Source of the DNA: Lentzea sp. NBRC 105346
GTDB lineage: Bacteria > Actinomycetota > Actinomycetes > Mycobacteriales > Pseudonocardiaceae
DNA length: 64,000 nt
Assembly (NCBI RefSeq): GCF_030269605.1
Contig: NZ_BSTQ01000017.1
Coordinates: 124,001 to 188,000, forward strand
Direction: 5' to 3'
A program made the translations under genes and the position numbers. Shown piece by piece: positions 46,492-55,561 of the stretch (position 1 is the stretch's first letter; every line of letters begins with the position of its first letter). The notes under the pieces were generated by a model. The model worked only from the letters and a program-made list of their open reading frames with translations, was not told the origin of the DNA and ran no database searches.

Positions 46492-48459
46492 GTGCCTGTC
46501 CAGGAAGCCGACGTCGCGGGTCTGGTTGGCGAGCAGCTGACGCTGTCCGCATTCAACCAGCTTTCCGGAAGTCTCGGTGGCTATTCGTTCGTGAAGGTCG
46601 TCGTCGACCGCCAGACGAAGACGATCCACTTCCTGAACAACGCGCGCTACGCGTTTCACGCCTACTACATCGGCGTGGAGATCCTCGGCGTGTCCCAGGA
46701 GGACATGCAGGCCCGCATCGACGAGTACAACCAGGGCTTCTACCACGACCCCGACCGGCGCTTCTTCCTCGGCATCCTGTCCATGCACATCCGCGGCGAG
46801 AAGCGCATCTTCTCGCTGGAGACCGTCGAGGTCGACACCATGTCGGTCGAGATGATCCGGTTCTTCCACGGCTTCGTGCGCGACCACCTGGACCCCGCGC
46901 TGCCGTTGCTGTTCAAGCCGGCGAACCACCTTCAGGAACAGGCCGTCGCGGCGATCCCGGCCGACGAACTGCCGCGCATCCTCGCGCATGAATTGTTCTC
47001 CTCCGCGCAGTTCGTCGCCCTGAACCCCGGAAAGGCGCGCGGGCGGCTGCGCGCGTTCCGCACCGAGGACGAGTACCGCAAGAACACGCTCGAGTGGTAC
47101 GACATCGTCGTCATGCACCGCGTTCCGGACGACATTCCGCGGCTCGCGGGCATCATCAACGCCGAGCACACGACCCCGTTGTCGCACACCAACGTGCTCG
47201 CCACCGGCTGGTCCATTCCGAACGCCATCCAGATCGGCGCGTTCGACCTCATCGACCGGGAGAACCTCGACGGCCAGTGGGTCGAGTACGAGGTGTCGGC
47301 GGCCGGCGCCAACGTCGGGCTGCGGCTGATCGACGAGCCGGAGGACATCGGCAAACGGCCCGCCTGGTACGCCCAGCGCATCTCGCTGGAGGAGCCCGAG
47401 GCCTACGACGTCCCGATCGTCAACCTCGCGCAGATCCGCTACAACGACAGCCACCGCTACGGCACCAAGGCCGCGAACCTCGGCGAGCTGCACCACGTGC
47501 TGGCCACCGAGACCCCGCGCCGCCTGCTCGGCTTCTTCCAGGTCCCGCGCCCGCCGCGGGACAACCTCATGCCGTACCTGGCGAAGCTGCTCGACGTTCC
47601 GGAGCACGCCGACCTGGTCGCCGCGGCACAGCAGCTGATCGCCAAGCGGGTGCGCGTGCCGCGCGGCATCGCGCTGCCGTTCTCGTTGCAGCAGCGGTTC
47701 CTCGAGGGCTCGCCGAAGATCCAGCAGCAGATCGGCAAGCTGAAGATGGCGCTGGAGCTCAACGCCAAGGAGATCGAGCCGCTCTGCGTGGAGCTGCAGC
47801 GGATGATCCGCCAGACGCGCGTGCCGGACCGGATCCTGAGCGAGCTGGACACCGCGCTGATCTCGCACCTCGCGGGCGTGCGCAACTTCGTGGTGCGCAG
47901 CTCGTCCAACGCCGAGGACCTCGCCGGGTTCTCCGCGGCGGGCATCTACGAGTCGTACAACCACGTCTCCACCGCCGAGAAGATCGTGCAGAGCGTCAAG
48001 GAGGTGTGGGCGTCGCTGGTGTCCGCGCGGAGCGTGCGGCTGCGCCAGCAGGCGGGCATCTCGCTGGACGACTGCTTCATGGGCGTCGTCATCCAGGAGC
48101 AGGTCGAGGCGGACTTCGGCGGCGTCCTCGTGACGACGAACCCGATGAACCGCAACGACTTCCGCAACGTCTACGTCAACGTCTCGCCGAAGGTCACCGA
48201 CGTCGTCGACGGTTCGAAGCTGCCGATGCAGTTCCTCTACAGCACCGTCGAGGGCGGCGGCCGCACCGTGTCGCTGGGTGACGCGAAGGAGGACCTGTCC
48301 GAGGCCGGGCACGCCCAGCTGCAGCGCCTGGCGATCGTGGGCCGCCTGCTGCAGTCGCACTTCTCGCCGGACTACACGTTCGACTCGCCGGTCGACATCG
48401 AGTGGCTCGCCACCGACGAGATCCTCTACGTGCTCCAGCTGCGGCCGTACTCGATCTGA
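46492..48459 (+). CDS. PEP/pyruvate-binding dikinase-like protein with His domain before the ATP-grasp domain
   Basis: A 655-residue protein. An N-terminal domain of about 200 residues (FNQLSGSLGGYSFVKVVVDRQ) is not recognised. A PEP-utiliser-like segment follows with candidate phospho-His in EHTTPLSHTNVLATG (about 228). The C-terminal ATP-grasp domain begins RYGTKAANLGEL and has NFVVRSSSNAEDLAGFSAAG (about 468) and a terminal EWLATDEILYVLQLRP. Having the His domain first and the nucleotide domain last is the order of glucan, water dikinases and the reverse of PEP synthase. Substrate unknown. GTG 46492 has AGGAG 5 bp upstream. Translationally coupled to the following MFS gene. Confidence 0.8.
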   Translation: MPVQEADVAGLVGEQLTLSAFNQLSGSLGGYSFVKVVVDRQTKTIHFLNNARYAFHAYYIGVEILGVSQEDMQARIDEYNQGFYHDPDRRFFLGILSMHIRGEKRIFSLETVEVDTMSVEMIRFFHGFVRDHLDPALPLLFKPANHLQEQAVAAIPADELPRILAHELFSSAQFVALNPGKARGRLRAFRTEDEYRKNTLEWYDIVVMHRVPDDIPRLAGIINAEHTTPLSHTNVLATGWSIPNAIQIGAFDLIDRENLDGQWVEYEVSAAGANVGLRLIDEPEDIGKRPAWYAQRISLEEPEAYDVPIVNLAQIRYNDSHRYGTKAANLGELHHVLATETPRRLLGFFQVPRPPRDNLMPYLAKLLDVPEHADLVAAAQQLIAKRVRVPRGIALPFSLQQRFLEGSPKIQQQIGKLKMALELNAKEIEPLCVELQRMIRQTRVPDRILSELDTALISHLAGVRNFVVRSSSNAEDLAGFSAAGIYESYNHVSTAEKIVQSVKEVWASLVSARSVRLRQQAGISLDDCFMGVVIQEQVEADFGGVLVTTNPMNRNDFRNVYVNVSPKVTDVVDGSKLPMQFLYSTVEGGGRTVSLGDAKEDLSEAGHAQLQRLAIVGRLLQSHFSPDYTFDSPVDIEWLATDEILYVLQLRPYSI

Positions 48460-49694
48460 TGCTCGGTCTTCGCGTACCGGCGACTCCGGATGTGGCGCGG
48501 GCCGTCCGCCTGACGTACGGCTTCCAGTTCTTCTTCGGCCTGCTGCTGTGGGTACCGATCTTCTACGAGTACCAGAAGCAGCTCGGCATGTCCGACGCCG
48601 AGATTTTCGGCATCCAGTCGATCTACTACATCGCGTTCTGCCTCATGGAGATCCCGACCGGCATGGTCGCGGACCGCTTCGACTACCGCACCTCGCTGTG
48701 GCTCGGCGCGGGCGTGCTCGTGGTGGCGAACATGGTGCCGGTGTTCGCCGGGAACTACACCGGGTTCCTGGTGCACTTCCTGCTGATCGCGCTCGCGCGG
48801 TCGCTGATCTCCGGCGCGCAGAGCGCGTACCTGTACGAGTACCTGAACGCGCACAACGCCGGGCACCTCTACCTGAAGGTCGAGGGCGTCGGCCGGTCGT
48901 ACAGCCTCGTCGGCAAGATCGTGTACTGGCCGGTCATCGGTCTGCTGATGCAGTGGAACATGCCGTCGCCCTACTGGCTCACGGCCATCAACGCGTTCAT
49001 CGCCGTGGTGTTCGCGCTGAAGCTGCCGCCCATCCCGGGCTGGCAGCGCACCGAAGGCAAGACGTCCAAGCTCCTCGCGGGCGTCGGCGGCGCGTTCTCG
49101 GCGTTGAAGTCGTCGCGCTGGTTGCTGCTGCTGATGATCCAGGGCATCGCGATGTTCACCCTGGTGCGGATCATGCAGGTCAACCTGTTCCAGCCGGCGC
49201 TCGAGTCGAAGTCCGTGTCGGTCAACTGGTACGGCTCGGTGCTCGCCGCGATGACGATCTTCGAGGCGGTCAGCGCGGCCCGGCCGCACTGGTTGTCGAA
49301 GAAGATCGGCCCGGCGCGGTCGGTGTTCCTGCTGACGATCGTGATGGCGCTGTCCATCGGTCTGATCGTGCCCGCGAACGGCATCGTGACGATCGTGCTG
49401 CTGTGCCTGTTCTCGGTCACCGCGGGCATGAGCTTCCCGATCCAGAAGAAGCTCCTCAACGACGCGATCCCGGATTCCCGTTACCGGGCAACGCTGTTGT
49501 CGATGGAGTCCATCATGGACCGTGCGGTGTGTGCCGTCGTCGCCGTGGCGCTCGGCGCGTACCTCGCCGGTGGGCGGCTCAACGAGTTCCTGCTGCTGTC
49601 GTGCTTCGTCAGCGTCGGACTCATGGCCCTGCTCGCGGCACTGCTGCTCGCGGTCAGGACCACAAGGCGGCGACGAGCTCAGCCCGTCCGTTGA
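48459..49694 (+). CDS. MFS transporter coupled to the dikinase-like gene
   Basis: A 411-residue protein with about 12 membrane segments; motif-A equivalent GMVADRFDYRTSLWLG. Its start overlaps the upstream stop by one base (TGATG), so its activity is probably linked to the dikinase-like enzyme, for example transport of its substrate or product. The 3' end overlaps the convergent LuxR-type gene by 41 bp. Confidence 0.88.
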   Translation: MLGLRVPATPDVARAVRLTYGFQFFFGLLLWVPIFYEYQKQLGMSDAEIFGIQSIYYIAFCLMEIPTGMVADRFDYRTSLWLGAGVLVVANMVPVFAGNYTGFLVHFLLIALARSLISGAQSAYLYEYLNAHNAGHLYLKVEGVGRSYSLVGKIVYWPVIGLLMQWNMPSPYWLTAINAFIAVVFALKLPPIPGWQRTEGKTSKLLAGVGGAFSALKSSRWLLLLMIQGIAMFTLVRIMQVNLFQPALESKSVSVNWYGSVLAAMTIFEAVSAARPHWLSKKIGPARSVFLLTIVMALSIGLIVPANGIVTIVLLCLFSVTAGMSFPIQKKLLNDAIPDSRYRATLLSMESIMDRAVCAVVAVALGAYLAGGRLNEFLLLSCFVSVGLMALLAALLLAVRTTRRRRAQPVR

Positions 49695-52191
49695 TACCGA
49701 GCTTGCGGTAGACCCCGGACAGGTGGAGCTCCACCGTGCGGCGGGTGAGGTGCAGGGTCTCGGCGATCTGCCGGTTCGTCAGGCCCTGCGCCGCCATCCG
49801 CGCGACGCGGTTCTCCTGCTTGGTCAGGCCCTGCATCTGCTCGCCGTCGTCACGCACCTCGTCGCTGGCCAGCTTCGCCAGCGGGTGCGCGCCGCACGAC
49901 CGCGCCATGTCCAGCGCGCGCCGCAGGTGCGGCATGGCCTCGTCGGGCTTTCCCTTGCGGCGCAGGTGCAGTCCGAGCCAGTAGAGCGCCTGGGCGTGCA
50001 GCAGCTTGTGCGGTGACGCGTCGAGTACGTCGCACGCCTCGGCGAGCACCTTCACGTCCTCGGTCGCGATCCCGACGCCGATCAGCGCGATGCCCATGAC
50101 CTTCGGCGTGCCCCAGCGCTTGGCCAGGTCGAGGTCCTCCTGAGCCACCCGCAACGCCTCGTCGCGGTTGCCGAGCGCGAGGTGCGCGCGCACGACGTGG
50201 TGCCGCCACGGCATCAGCGCGGGGTTGTGGATGTCGAGCTGTTCGAGGCGACGGCCGCACTCCAGCAGGTCCTCCAGCGCGCCCTCGGGGTGGCACGACG
50301 CGAGCTTGAGCCGGCCGCGCGCGTAGAGGATGTGGCTGTGCTGCAACAGTTCCCCGTCGTGCGCGACGAGCGGCAGAGCCTCGTCGAACTGGCCCATCTC
50401 GATGCACACCTCGGCGAGCTTGGCCGAGGCCAGCAACACGGCCGGGCACTCCGGATCGCCGCTCGCGGGCTGCGTGAGAAACGTGTAGGCGCGGGCGAGG
50501 TCACCGGTCGCGTGGAACGCGGCGCCACGCGCGATCATGGTCAGCACGCCCTGCCGCAGGTGCGGGTCGTGCGACACGGGCGCGCTGCTCAGCGCACGCC
50601 AGAACCGGCCGGTGTGGTCCGGGTGGTCGGTCAGCACGGGCAGCAGGAACGTGAACACGAACGGCTCGCCGAGCACGTCGATCCACTCGCCGTCGAGCGC
50701 CTCAAGGGCGTGCTCGACGGCCTCGGTGGCCGAGTCGCCGCGGCGGGAGTTCCCGATGGCCAGCAGCGCGGACCGCGACCGTTGCAACGCCGGGTCCCGC
50801 GGGGTCTCACCGATCAGATCATCGTAGTACTTGGCTGCGCAGTGCGCCATCTGCGGCTCACGGCCCGCGGCCATCAGGTAGGTGGCGCACACGATGTGCC
50901 ACACCAGGTCCCGGTCCTCGGGCATGAGCCGGCCGACGACCAGGATCGCCAGCGACACGGCGAGATGCGCGTCCGAGCGGCTGCACATCCGCAGAATCAG
51001 GTTCAGCGCGGTGTGCGCGGCCAGGTGCGGGTCCTCCGCGCGGGCCAGCGCGTCGCGGATCATGTCGCGGCCCTCGGCCGGGTCCATCAGGTGCCGCACG
51101 TGGCCGAGCTCGACCTGCACGGCCAGTTTGTCCTCTTCGGACAGATGTTCCTCGAGCGCGCGTTCGAGGTGTTCGACCCGACCGACCTCGCGCAGCACGT
51201 CGACGGCCCACGGCAGCCGGACCGAGCGAGCCTTGAGCACGTGGTCGGCGATCCGCTCGTCGGGTGCGTCCGACTCGTAGAGCAGCCAGGCGGCGCGGGC
51301 GTGACCGGCGCTGCGGACGGCGACCGGCATGTCGGCGAGGATGCTGTTGCGCACGAACGGCTGCGCGAACGTGAGCGGGTCGGTGTCGGCGAGAATTCCC
51401 ATGCGCACCAACGGGTCCACCGACGGCAGCACGTCGAACCCCGTAAGCGCCGACAACAGCGCGATGGTCGCGTCCTCGCCGAGCACGGCGGCGGAGCGGA
51501 CGACCTCGGCGGCCCCGTCGAAGTCTCGCAGCCGCGCGCGCAGCGTCTCGCCGACCGAGGCCGAGCCGGCGGTGCGCACGTCACCGGGTTCGCGCAGCAG
51601 CTGGTGCAGCAGGTAGGGGTTGCCCGCGGTGGCCTCGTGCGCCGCTTCGGGGTCCTTGTCGGTGAGCTGACGGACAGCGTCGACATCGAGGCCGCCGAGC
51701 TCGATGCGGTGCGGGTCGGCACCGGTGATCTCGGGTAACGAGACCTCGTCCAGCGCCGGATGGCCCTGCGCGACGCAGAGTGCGATGACGACCGGCAGCC
51801 GGTCCAGGCGGGGGCGGATGAACGCGACGGCCCGCTTGGACCACGTGTCGGCGAGGTGCACGTCGTCGATGGCGATCAGCAGGGGCGCCTTCTGGACGGT
51901 GCCGAGGACCCGCTCGTACAGCTCCTCCAGGTCCAGCTCGTTGTCGAGGCAGGCGGCGAGCTGCCGGACGACGCCGCCGCTGAGGTGGCTCTCCAGCCGG
52001 GAGCAGCGGGCGGACCGGGCCTTGAAGCCCAGCTGCTGGGCCTGCGCCGTCATCGCGTCCAGCAGCGCGGTCTTGCCCGCGCCGATGCCGCCCGCGATCA
52101 CCACGCAGGACGCGGTGCCGCCGACGGCGTCGGTCAGCAGTCCGCGCAGAAAGGACAGTTCGTTCTCACGTCCCACCAGTGGCGTGGTCAC
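49654..52191 (-). CDS. LAL-type LuxR regulator with N-terminal AAA ATPase
   Basis: An 845-residue protein from GTG 52191 (MTTPLVGRENELSFLRGLL). P-loop GGIGAGKTALLDAM (about 34-41) and Walker B LLIAIDDVHLAD mark the ATPase. A long helical TPR-like middle is followed by the C-terminal LuxR helix-turn-helix LTKQENRVARMAAQGLTNRQIAETLHLTRRTVELH. Such regulators activate catabolic or antibiotic genes on binding an inducer. The upstream region has phased CTTCGG repeats. Longer in-frame starts up to 52332 would run through these repeats and were rejected. Confidence 0.9.
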   Translation of the reverse strand: MTTPLVGRENELSFLRGLLTDAVGGTASCVVIAGGIGAGKTALLDAMTAQAQQLGFKARSARCSRLESHLSGGVVRQLAACLDNELDLEELYERVLGTVQKAPLLIAIDDVHLADTWSKRAVAFIRPRLDRLPVVIALCVAQGHPALDEVSLPEITGADPHRIELGGLDVDAVRQLTDKDPEAAHEATAGNPYLLHQLLREPGDVRTAGSASVGETLRARLRDFDGAAEVVRSAAVLGEDATIALLSALTGFDVLPSVDPLVRMGILADTDPLTFAQPFVRNSILADMPVAVRSAGHARAAWLLYESDAPDERIADHVLKARSVRLPWAVDVLREVGRVEHLERALEEHLSEEDKLAVQVELGHVRHLMDPAEGRDMIRDALARAEDPHLAAHTALNLILRMCSRSDAHLAVSLAILVVGRLMPEDRDLVWHIVCATYLMAAGREPQMAHCAAKYYDDLIGETPRDPALQRSRSALLAIGNSRRGDSATEAVEHALEALDGEWIDVLGEPFVFTFLLPVLTDHPDHTGRFWRALSSAPVSHDPHLRQGVLTMIARGAAFHATGDLARAYTFLTQPASGDPECPAVLLASAKLAEVCIEMGQFDEALPLVAHDGELLQHSHILYARGRLKLASCHPEGALEDLLECGRRLEQLDIHNPALMPWRHHVVRAHLALGNRDEALRVAQEDLDLAKRWGTPKVMGIALIGVGIATEDVKVLAEACDVLDASPHKLLHAQALYWLGLHLRRKGKPDEAMPHLRRALDMARSCGAHPLAKLASDEVRDDGEQMQGLTKQENRVARMAAQGLTNRQIAETLHLTRRTVELHLSGVYRKLGINGRAELVAALWS

Positions 52192-52207
52192 CGCAAACGA
52201 CTCCGAT

Positions 52208-52256
52208 CTTCGGTACCGAAGGGAGCAGGGCTTCGGAGGGCTTCGGATTCCTTCGG
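52208..52256. promoter_or_regulatory. Palindrome and 10-bp-phased CTTCGG repeats upstream of the LuxR-type gene
   Basis: CTTCGGTACCGAAG (52208-52221) is a perfect palindrome. CTTCGG then recurs at 52231, 52241 and 52251, exactly one helical turn apart, with GGGCTTCGGA repeated twice. Likely a cooperative binding array, possibly autoregulatory. Confidence 0.6.
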
Positions 52257-52392
52257 TGTGGACCGTAGAGACCTCCGTCACCCGATCGGGCAAACTTACC
52301 GAGAGGTAACAGTTCGTGGAACAGCGGAGCAACAGATGATCCTGGACAGGCTGAGGCAGGGCTGGCAGGCCCTGACGCGCCTGCTCACCAGG

Positions 52393-52767
52393 TCACACAT
52401 GCCGCAGCTGCGGGATGACAGCGGAATGACCCTGGGCGTCGACCTCGACGACCTGCGGTTGCGTGCCGCCGTTGCCCGCGGCCAGCGACTCCACGACGGA
52501 CAGCACCGCGGCGACTGCGACGACGAACCCCGCGGCGACGAGCAGCAGGCTTCTCGCGACCTTGCACAGCGGCGCGCGCACCGACATGGCGAGCGCGGCC
52601 CTGGCCGAGGGCTCCCGCAGCAGCGGGGCGAAGCTGGAGAACTCGTCCATCTCGCGCTGACAGTCCCCGCACCGGGTTAGGTGCCACTCGAACGCCTCGG
52701 CGTCCTCCGGTGCGAGGACGCCGAGGGCGTACGCGGCCACATCATCATGGCGCGTGCCTGACTCCAT
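52393..52767 (-). CDS. Zinc-type anti-sigma factor
   Basis: A 124-residue protein. N-terminal zinc anti-sigma domain with the ligand set in FEWHLTRCGDCQREMDEF (HxxxCxxC) and one membrane segment LLLVAAGFVVAVAAVLSVV near residue 80. The extracytoplasmic part is only about 25 residues, much shorter than in RslA-type anti-sigmas. It starts 4 bp after the ECF sigma gene, so it is the cognate anti-sigma. Confidence 0.88.
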   Translation of the reverse strand: MESGTRHDDVAAYALGVLAPEDAEAFEWHLTRCGDCQREMDEFSSFAPLLREPSARAALAMSVRAPLCKVARSLLLVAAGFVVAVAAVLSVVESLAAGNGGTQPQVVEVDAQGHSAVIPQLRHV

Positions 52768-52771
52768 CTCC

Positions 52772-53386
52772 CTAGCTCCTGTCCTGCAAAGCCCGGCGGA
52801 TCGTGTGCATCGCCTTGTACAGCCGGGACTTGACGGTTCCTTCCGGTACCCCCAGAACCAACGCCGCCTCCTTCACCGTGCGACCGAGAACGTACGTTTC
52901 GTAGATTGCTTGACGGTGTTCGTCACTCAATTGGCGGATCACATCGGTGATCACCATGACGGAAAGTGTCTGCTCGGTATCGTCGGGCGATTCGGCGATG
53001 TCCGGTCTCGTCAATTCGACTTCCTGTGGCCGCGCCTGCCGGCTGCGCCATCCGTCGATGACAATCCGGCGGGCGACGGTGGAAAGCCAGCCACGTAACA
53101 TGCCCGGTTCCCGAACAAGATTGTCGGAGTTCTGCCAGGCCCTGATCAAAGTCTCCTGGACGACGTCCTCGGTCCACTGCCGGTCGTAGTTGGTCAGACA
53201 GAGCACCTGCGAGAAGAGCATCCGCTGGAACTGCCCGTAGAGCAGAGTCAGCAATTCCTCGTCTTGGGCCCCTGAAGCTCTGGCCAGATTTCCCATGGAG
53301 CGTGCGACCTCCCCGGAGATCGGAAACGTCTCGCTGCGGGCGGCAGATCCTGAAGCGACGTGTTCCGAAGGCGGAATCAAGCCCAC
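52772..53386 (-). CDS. ECF RNA polymerase sigma factor (SigL-like)
   Basis: A 204-residue protein. Region 2 spans LLTLLYGQFQRMLFSQVLCL ... DVVQETLIRAWQNSD. Region 4 includes IRQLSDEHRQAIYETYVLGRTVKEAALVLGVPEGTVKSRLYK. GTG 53386 was chosen since it follows the predicted promoter at a suitable distance; ATG 53296 with GGGGAGG upstream is an alternative that removes a 30-residue extension. An ECF-type promoter precedes it, implying autoactivation, and the same promoter type faces the divergent DUF4142 gene. Confidence 0.92.
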   Translation of the reverse strand: MGLIPPSEHVASGSAARSETFPISGEVARSMGNLARASGAQDEELLTLLYGQFQRMLFSQVLCLTNYDRQWTEDVVQETLIRAWQNSDNLVREPGMLRGWLSTVARRIVIDGWRSRQARPQEVELTRPDIAESPDDTEQTLSVMVITDVIRQLSDEHRQAIYETYVLGRTVKEAALVLGVPEGTVKSRLYKAMHTIRRALQDRS

Positions 53387-53414
53387 CTTACTACGCGAAC
53401 ACGAAAGCCTCTCG

Positions 53415-53442
53415 GGTACGTAAATCGGGCCCGAATGGTTCG
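53415..53442 (-). promoter_or_regulatory. ECF sigma promoter, autoregulatory
   Basis: On the minus strand CGAACC (53442-53437), 16 bp, CGTACC (53420-53415), 28 bp before the sigma start. Resembles the SigL-type TGAACC / CGT pattern. Confidence 0.6.
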
Positions 53443-53490
53443 ACTAAAGTTATGTGATCCACGTCACATATTGATCATTGCATCGATCGT

Positions 53491-53517
53491 GAACCACGGC
53501 ACCACCAGCACGTATCT
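53491..53517 (+). promoter_or_regulatory. ECF sigma promoter of the DUF4142 gene
   Basis: TGAACC (53491-53496), 15 bp, CGTATC (53512-53517), about 40 bp before the ATG. Nearly the same elements as the sigma gene's own promoter. Confidence 0.6.
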
Positions 53518-53556
53518 CCTTCGAAGGCAGCTCGAAGTCGGGAGGAACGAGCAACC

Positions 53557-54753
53557 ATGGGGCTCCGGGTCACAATCACCGGTTTCTTGGCTTCAGTCAC
53601 TCTGTGCATTGTCGCCGCCACCTCGGCGAGCGCACAGCAGTCGGAGATCAACAATGCCGACCGAATGTTTCTCATCGCATTACGACAAGCGAACGTCTGG
53701 ATTCTTCCGACCACTCGTCAGGCCCCCGACCAGACCACCAACGAAACCGTCCGAACGGCCGCCAAGGAACTGTTCGACGCACATTCCCGGCTCGATATCG
53801 ACATTCTGAAGGCGGCGGGCGACGTCGGCGTCGTGTTGCCGAACGACCCGAGCAACGAACAACAGTCCCGAATTGTCGAACTGGGCGCCCGGACCGGTAC
53901 CGATCATGACCGCGCGTTCGCGACGACGATTCGCGCCGCCCAGGGCACTCTCCTGGTCCAGGGCGCGAATATCCGGGCGACCACCCGCAACAGCGCGCTG
54001 CGCACGCTCGCACATTTGACCGTTCACATGTTGCTGCGCGGAATGCAGACCATCGAGGCCACCGGCCTGGTCGACCCGAAGGCATTCCAGTTGAACGCGA
54101 AGAAGGCCGAGGTGAACGCCGTCCGGATAATCGCGGACAACGTCGACCCGGCGGACCGGGAACTGTACGTGAAATTGCGTCAGGACACGTTGTGGCAGGC
54201 CCCGATCAGCCGGGAGGCCGCCGACCGCGCCGCCGACAACCGTGTGCGGAACGTGAGCGAGAAGGTCGCCAGGGAACACACCGCCCTGTCGCAGAAGATC
54301 TACGACCTCGCCGCGAAGGCGGGCGTCACCCTCCCCGACGAACCGACGGCCGAACAGAAGTCGTGGGCCAACGCGATCTCCAAGAGCTCCGGCCCCGAAC
54401 TCGACCGCACGTACGCGAACCTGCTGCGCGCCGCCGACGGCTCACTGATCACGGCCGTCGCCGAGTCACGTGCGAGCACGCGGGACAACGCCGTACGCGA
54501 CCTGGCGGGCAGCTCGCTCGATCTCCTGCTCAACCAGATGACCCTGCTGGAGAGCACCGGCCTCGTCAGCTCCGACTCGCTCTCCGCCGGAGCGCCGGCA
54601 CCGGCGCCGAAGGCGAGCGCGCAGTCCCCGTCGCCAGTCGAGGAGTCGAGCAACAACGGGGTGCTCACCGGCATCATCGTGCTGATCGTCGCCGCGGCGG
54701 GCACGCTCTGGCTCGTCCGAGCCGTCGGCCACCACGGCGAGCACCGGCGTTAG
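53557..54753 (+). CDS. Secreted tandem DUF4142 protein with C-terminal membrane anchor
   Basis: A 398-residue protein. The signal peptide is FLASVTLCIVAATSASA. Two DUF4142-like helical repeats follow: first ADRMFLIALRQANVWILP ... AHSRLDIDILKAAGDVGVVLP, second DRELYVKLRQDTLWQAP ... REHTALSQKIYDLAAKAGVTLP. A Ser/Pro linker and a membrane segment LTGIIVLIVAAAGTLWLV close the protein. Function unknown; the ferritin-like DUF4142 fold is common in envelope stress genes. The ECF-type promoter and divergence from the sigma gene suggest it is the sigma factor's target. The stop overlaps the convergent HAD gene stop. Confidence 0.82.
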   Translation: MGLRVTITGFLASVTLCIVAATSASAQQSEINNADRMFLIALRQANVWILPTTRQAPDQTTNETVRTAAKELFDAHSRLDIDILKAAGDVGVVLPNDPSNEQQSRIVELGARTGTDHDRAFATTIRAAQGTLLVQGANIRATTRNSALRTLAHLTVHMLLRGMQTIEATGLVDPKAFQLNAKKAEVNAVRIIADNVDPADRELYVKLRQDTLWQAPISREAADRAADNRVRNVSEKVAREHTALSQKIYDLAAKAGVTLPDEPTAEQKSWANAISKSSGPELDRTYANLLRAADGSLITAVAESRASTRDNAVRDLAGSSLDLLLNQMTLLESTGLVSSDSLSAGAPAPAPKASAQSPSPVEESSNNGVLTGIIVLIVAAAGTLWLVRAVGHHGEHRR

Positions 54754-55391
54754 ATCCGCTCGAGAGCCTCGGGAATCGAGCCGGCGACCGGCATACCGGT
54801 CGCCTCCAGAGCCCGCCGGTTCATCACACCGGTCGCGACGAGCACGCACCGCGCGCCGACGCTGCGCGCCGCCTCGGCGTCGTCGACGACGTCGCCGATG
54901 AGGACGGTGTGCTTCGGGTCGACCCGCTGCGCCTCGAGGTGCTCCCCGAGGTGCTCGGCCTTCGACCCGCCGCCGGTGGCGAGCCTCAGCCCGTCGATCC
55001 GGTCGAACAGCTCGGTGAGCCCGTACTCCGTGACGAGCGGGACCAGTTCGTCGTGGAACCACATGGACAACAGGGACTGGGTGCGCCCGGACTCACGCCA
55101 CGCGTGCAGGTGGTCCGGCACTCCCTTGGCGAGCCGGCAGATGGCGAGCAGCTGCCGGTACTCGTCGTGGTACAGCTTGTCGATCCGCGCCCAGTCCTGT
55201 TCGGTCAGCTTCGTCTCGAGCAGACGCTCGTAGCACTGCAACAGCGGCCGGCTGAAGATCTCCTGCCAGTACTCCATCGTGATCGGCGCCCGGCCGAAGC
55301 CGGCGCACACGTTGTTGACCGCCGCGAGTACCGCGTGGTTGTCGTCGAGGATCGTGCCGTTCCAGTCCCACACGACGTGCTTGATGTCCAC
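54750..55391 (-). CDS. HAD-family hydrolase
   Basis: A 213-residue phosphatase-like protein. Motif I VVWDWNGTILDD (nucleophile Asp about 9), a helical cap, motif II Ser in LLSMWFHDE, and motifs III/IV in GGGSKAEHLGEHLEAQ and VLIGDVVDDAEAA. Likely a phosphoglycolate-phosphatase-like enzyme; substrate not readable. The region 55392-55561 upstream holds only its leader. Confidence 0.88.
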   Translation of the reverse strand: MDIKHVVWDWNGTILDDNHAVLAAVNNVCAGFGRAPITMEYWQEIFSRPLLQCYERLLETKLTEQDWARIDKLYHDEYRQLLAICRLAKGVPDHLHAWRESGRTQSLLSMWFHDELVPLVTEYGLTELFDRIDGLRLATGGGSKAEHLGEHLEAQRVDPKHTVLIGDVVDDAEAARSVGARCVLVATGVMNRRALEATGMPVAGSIPEALERI

Positions 55392-55561
55392 GCCGCGACA
55401 CTACCTTCTGGCACTGGCGTACCAAACTGGTTTCCAGCTGACCAGGTTGACGATCTCGAAGCGGATCGCCTGCCACATGAGGGAAATCACGTTCCGTCCA
55501 CTCTCCAGGACACTCTGATGTTCCCGTATCGAGTGCCCATCATGATCCATTAGCAAACCTG

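Noticed and set aside
53465-53490. CATATTGATCATTGCATCGATCG as a repeat copy
   Set aside because: It shares only TATTG and TTGCATC with the family and lies in an ordinary promoter region of lower GC.
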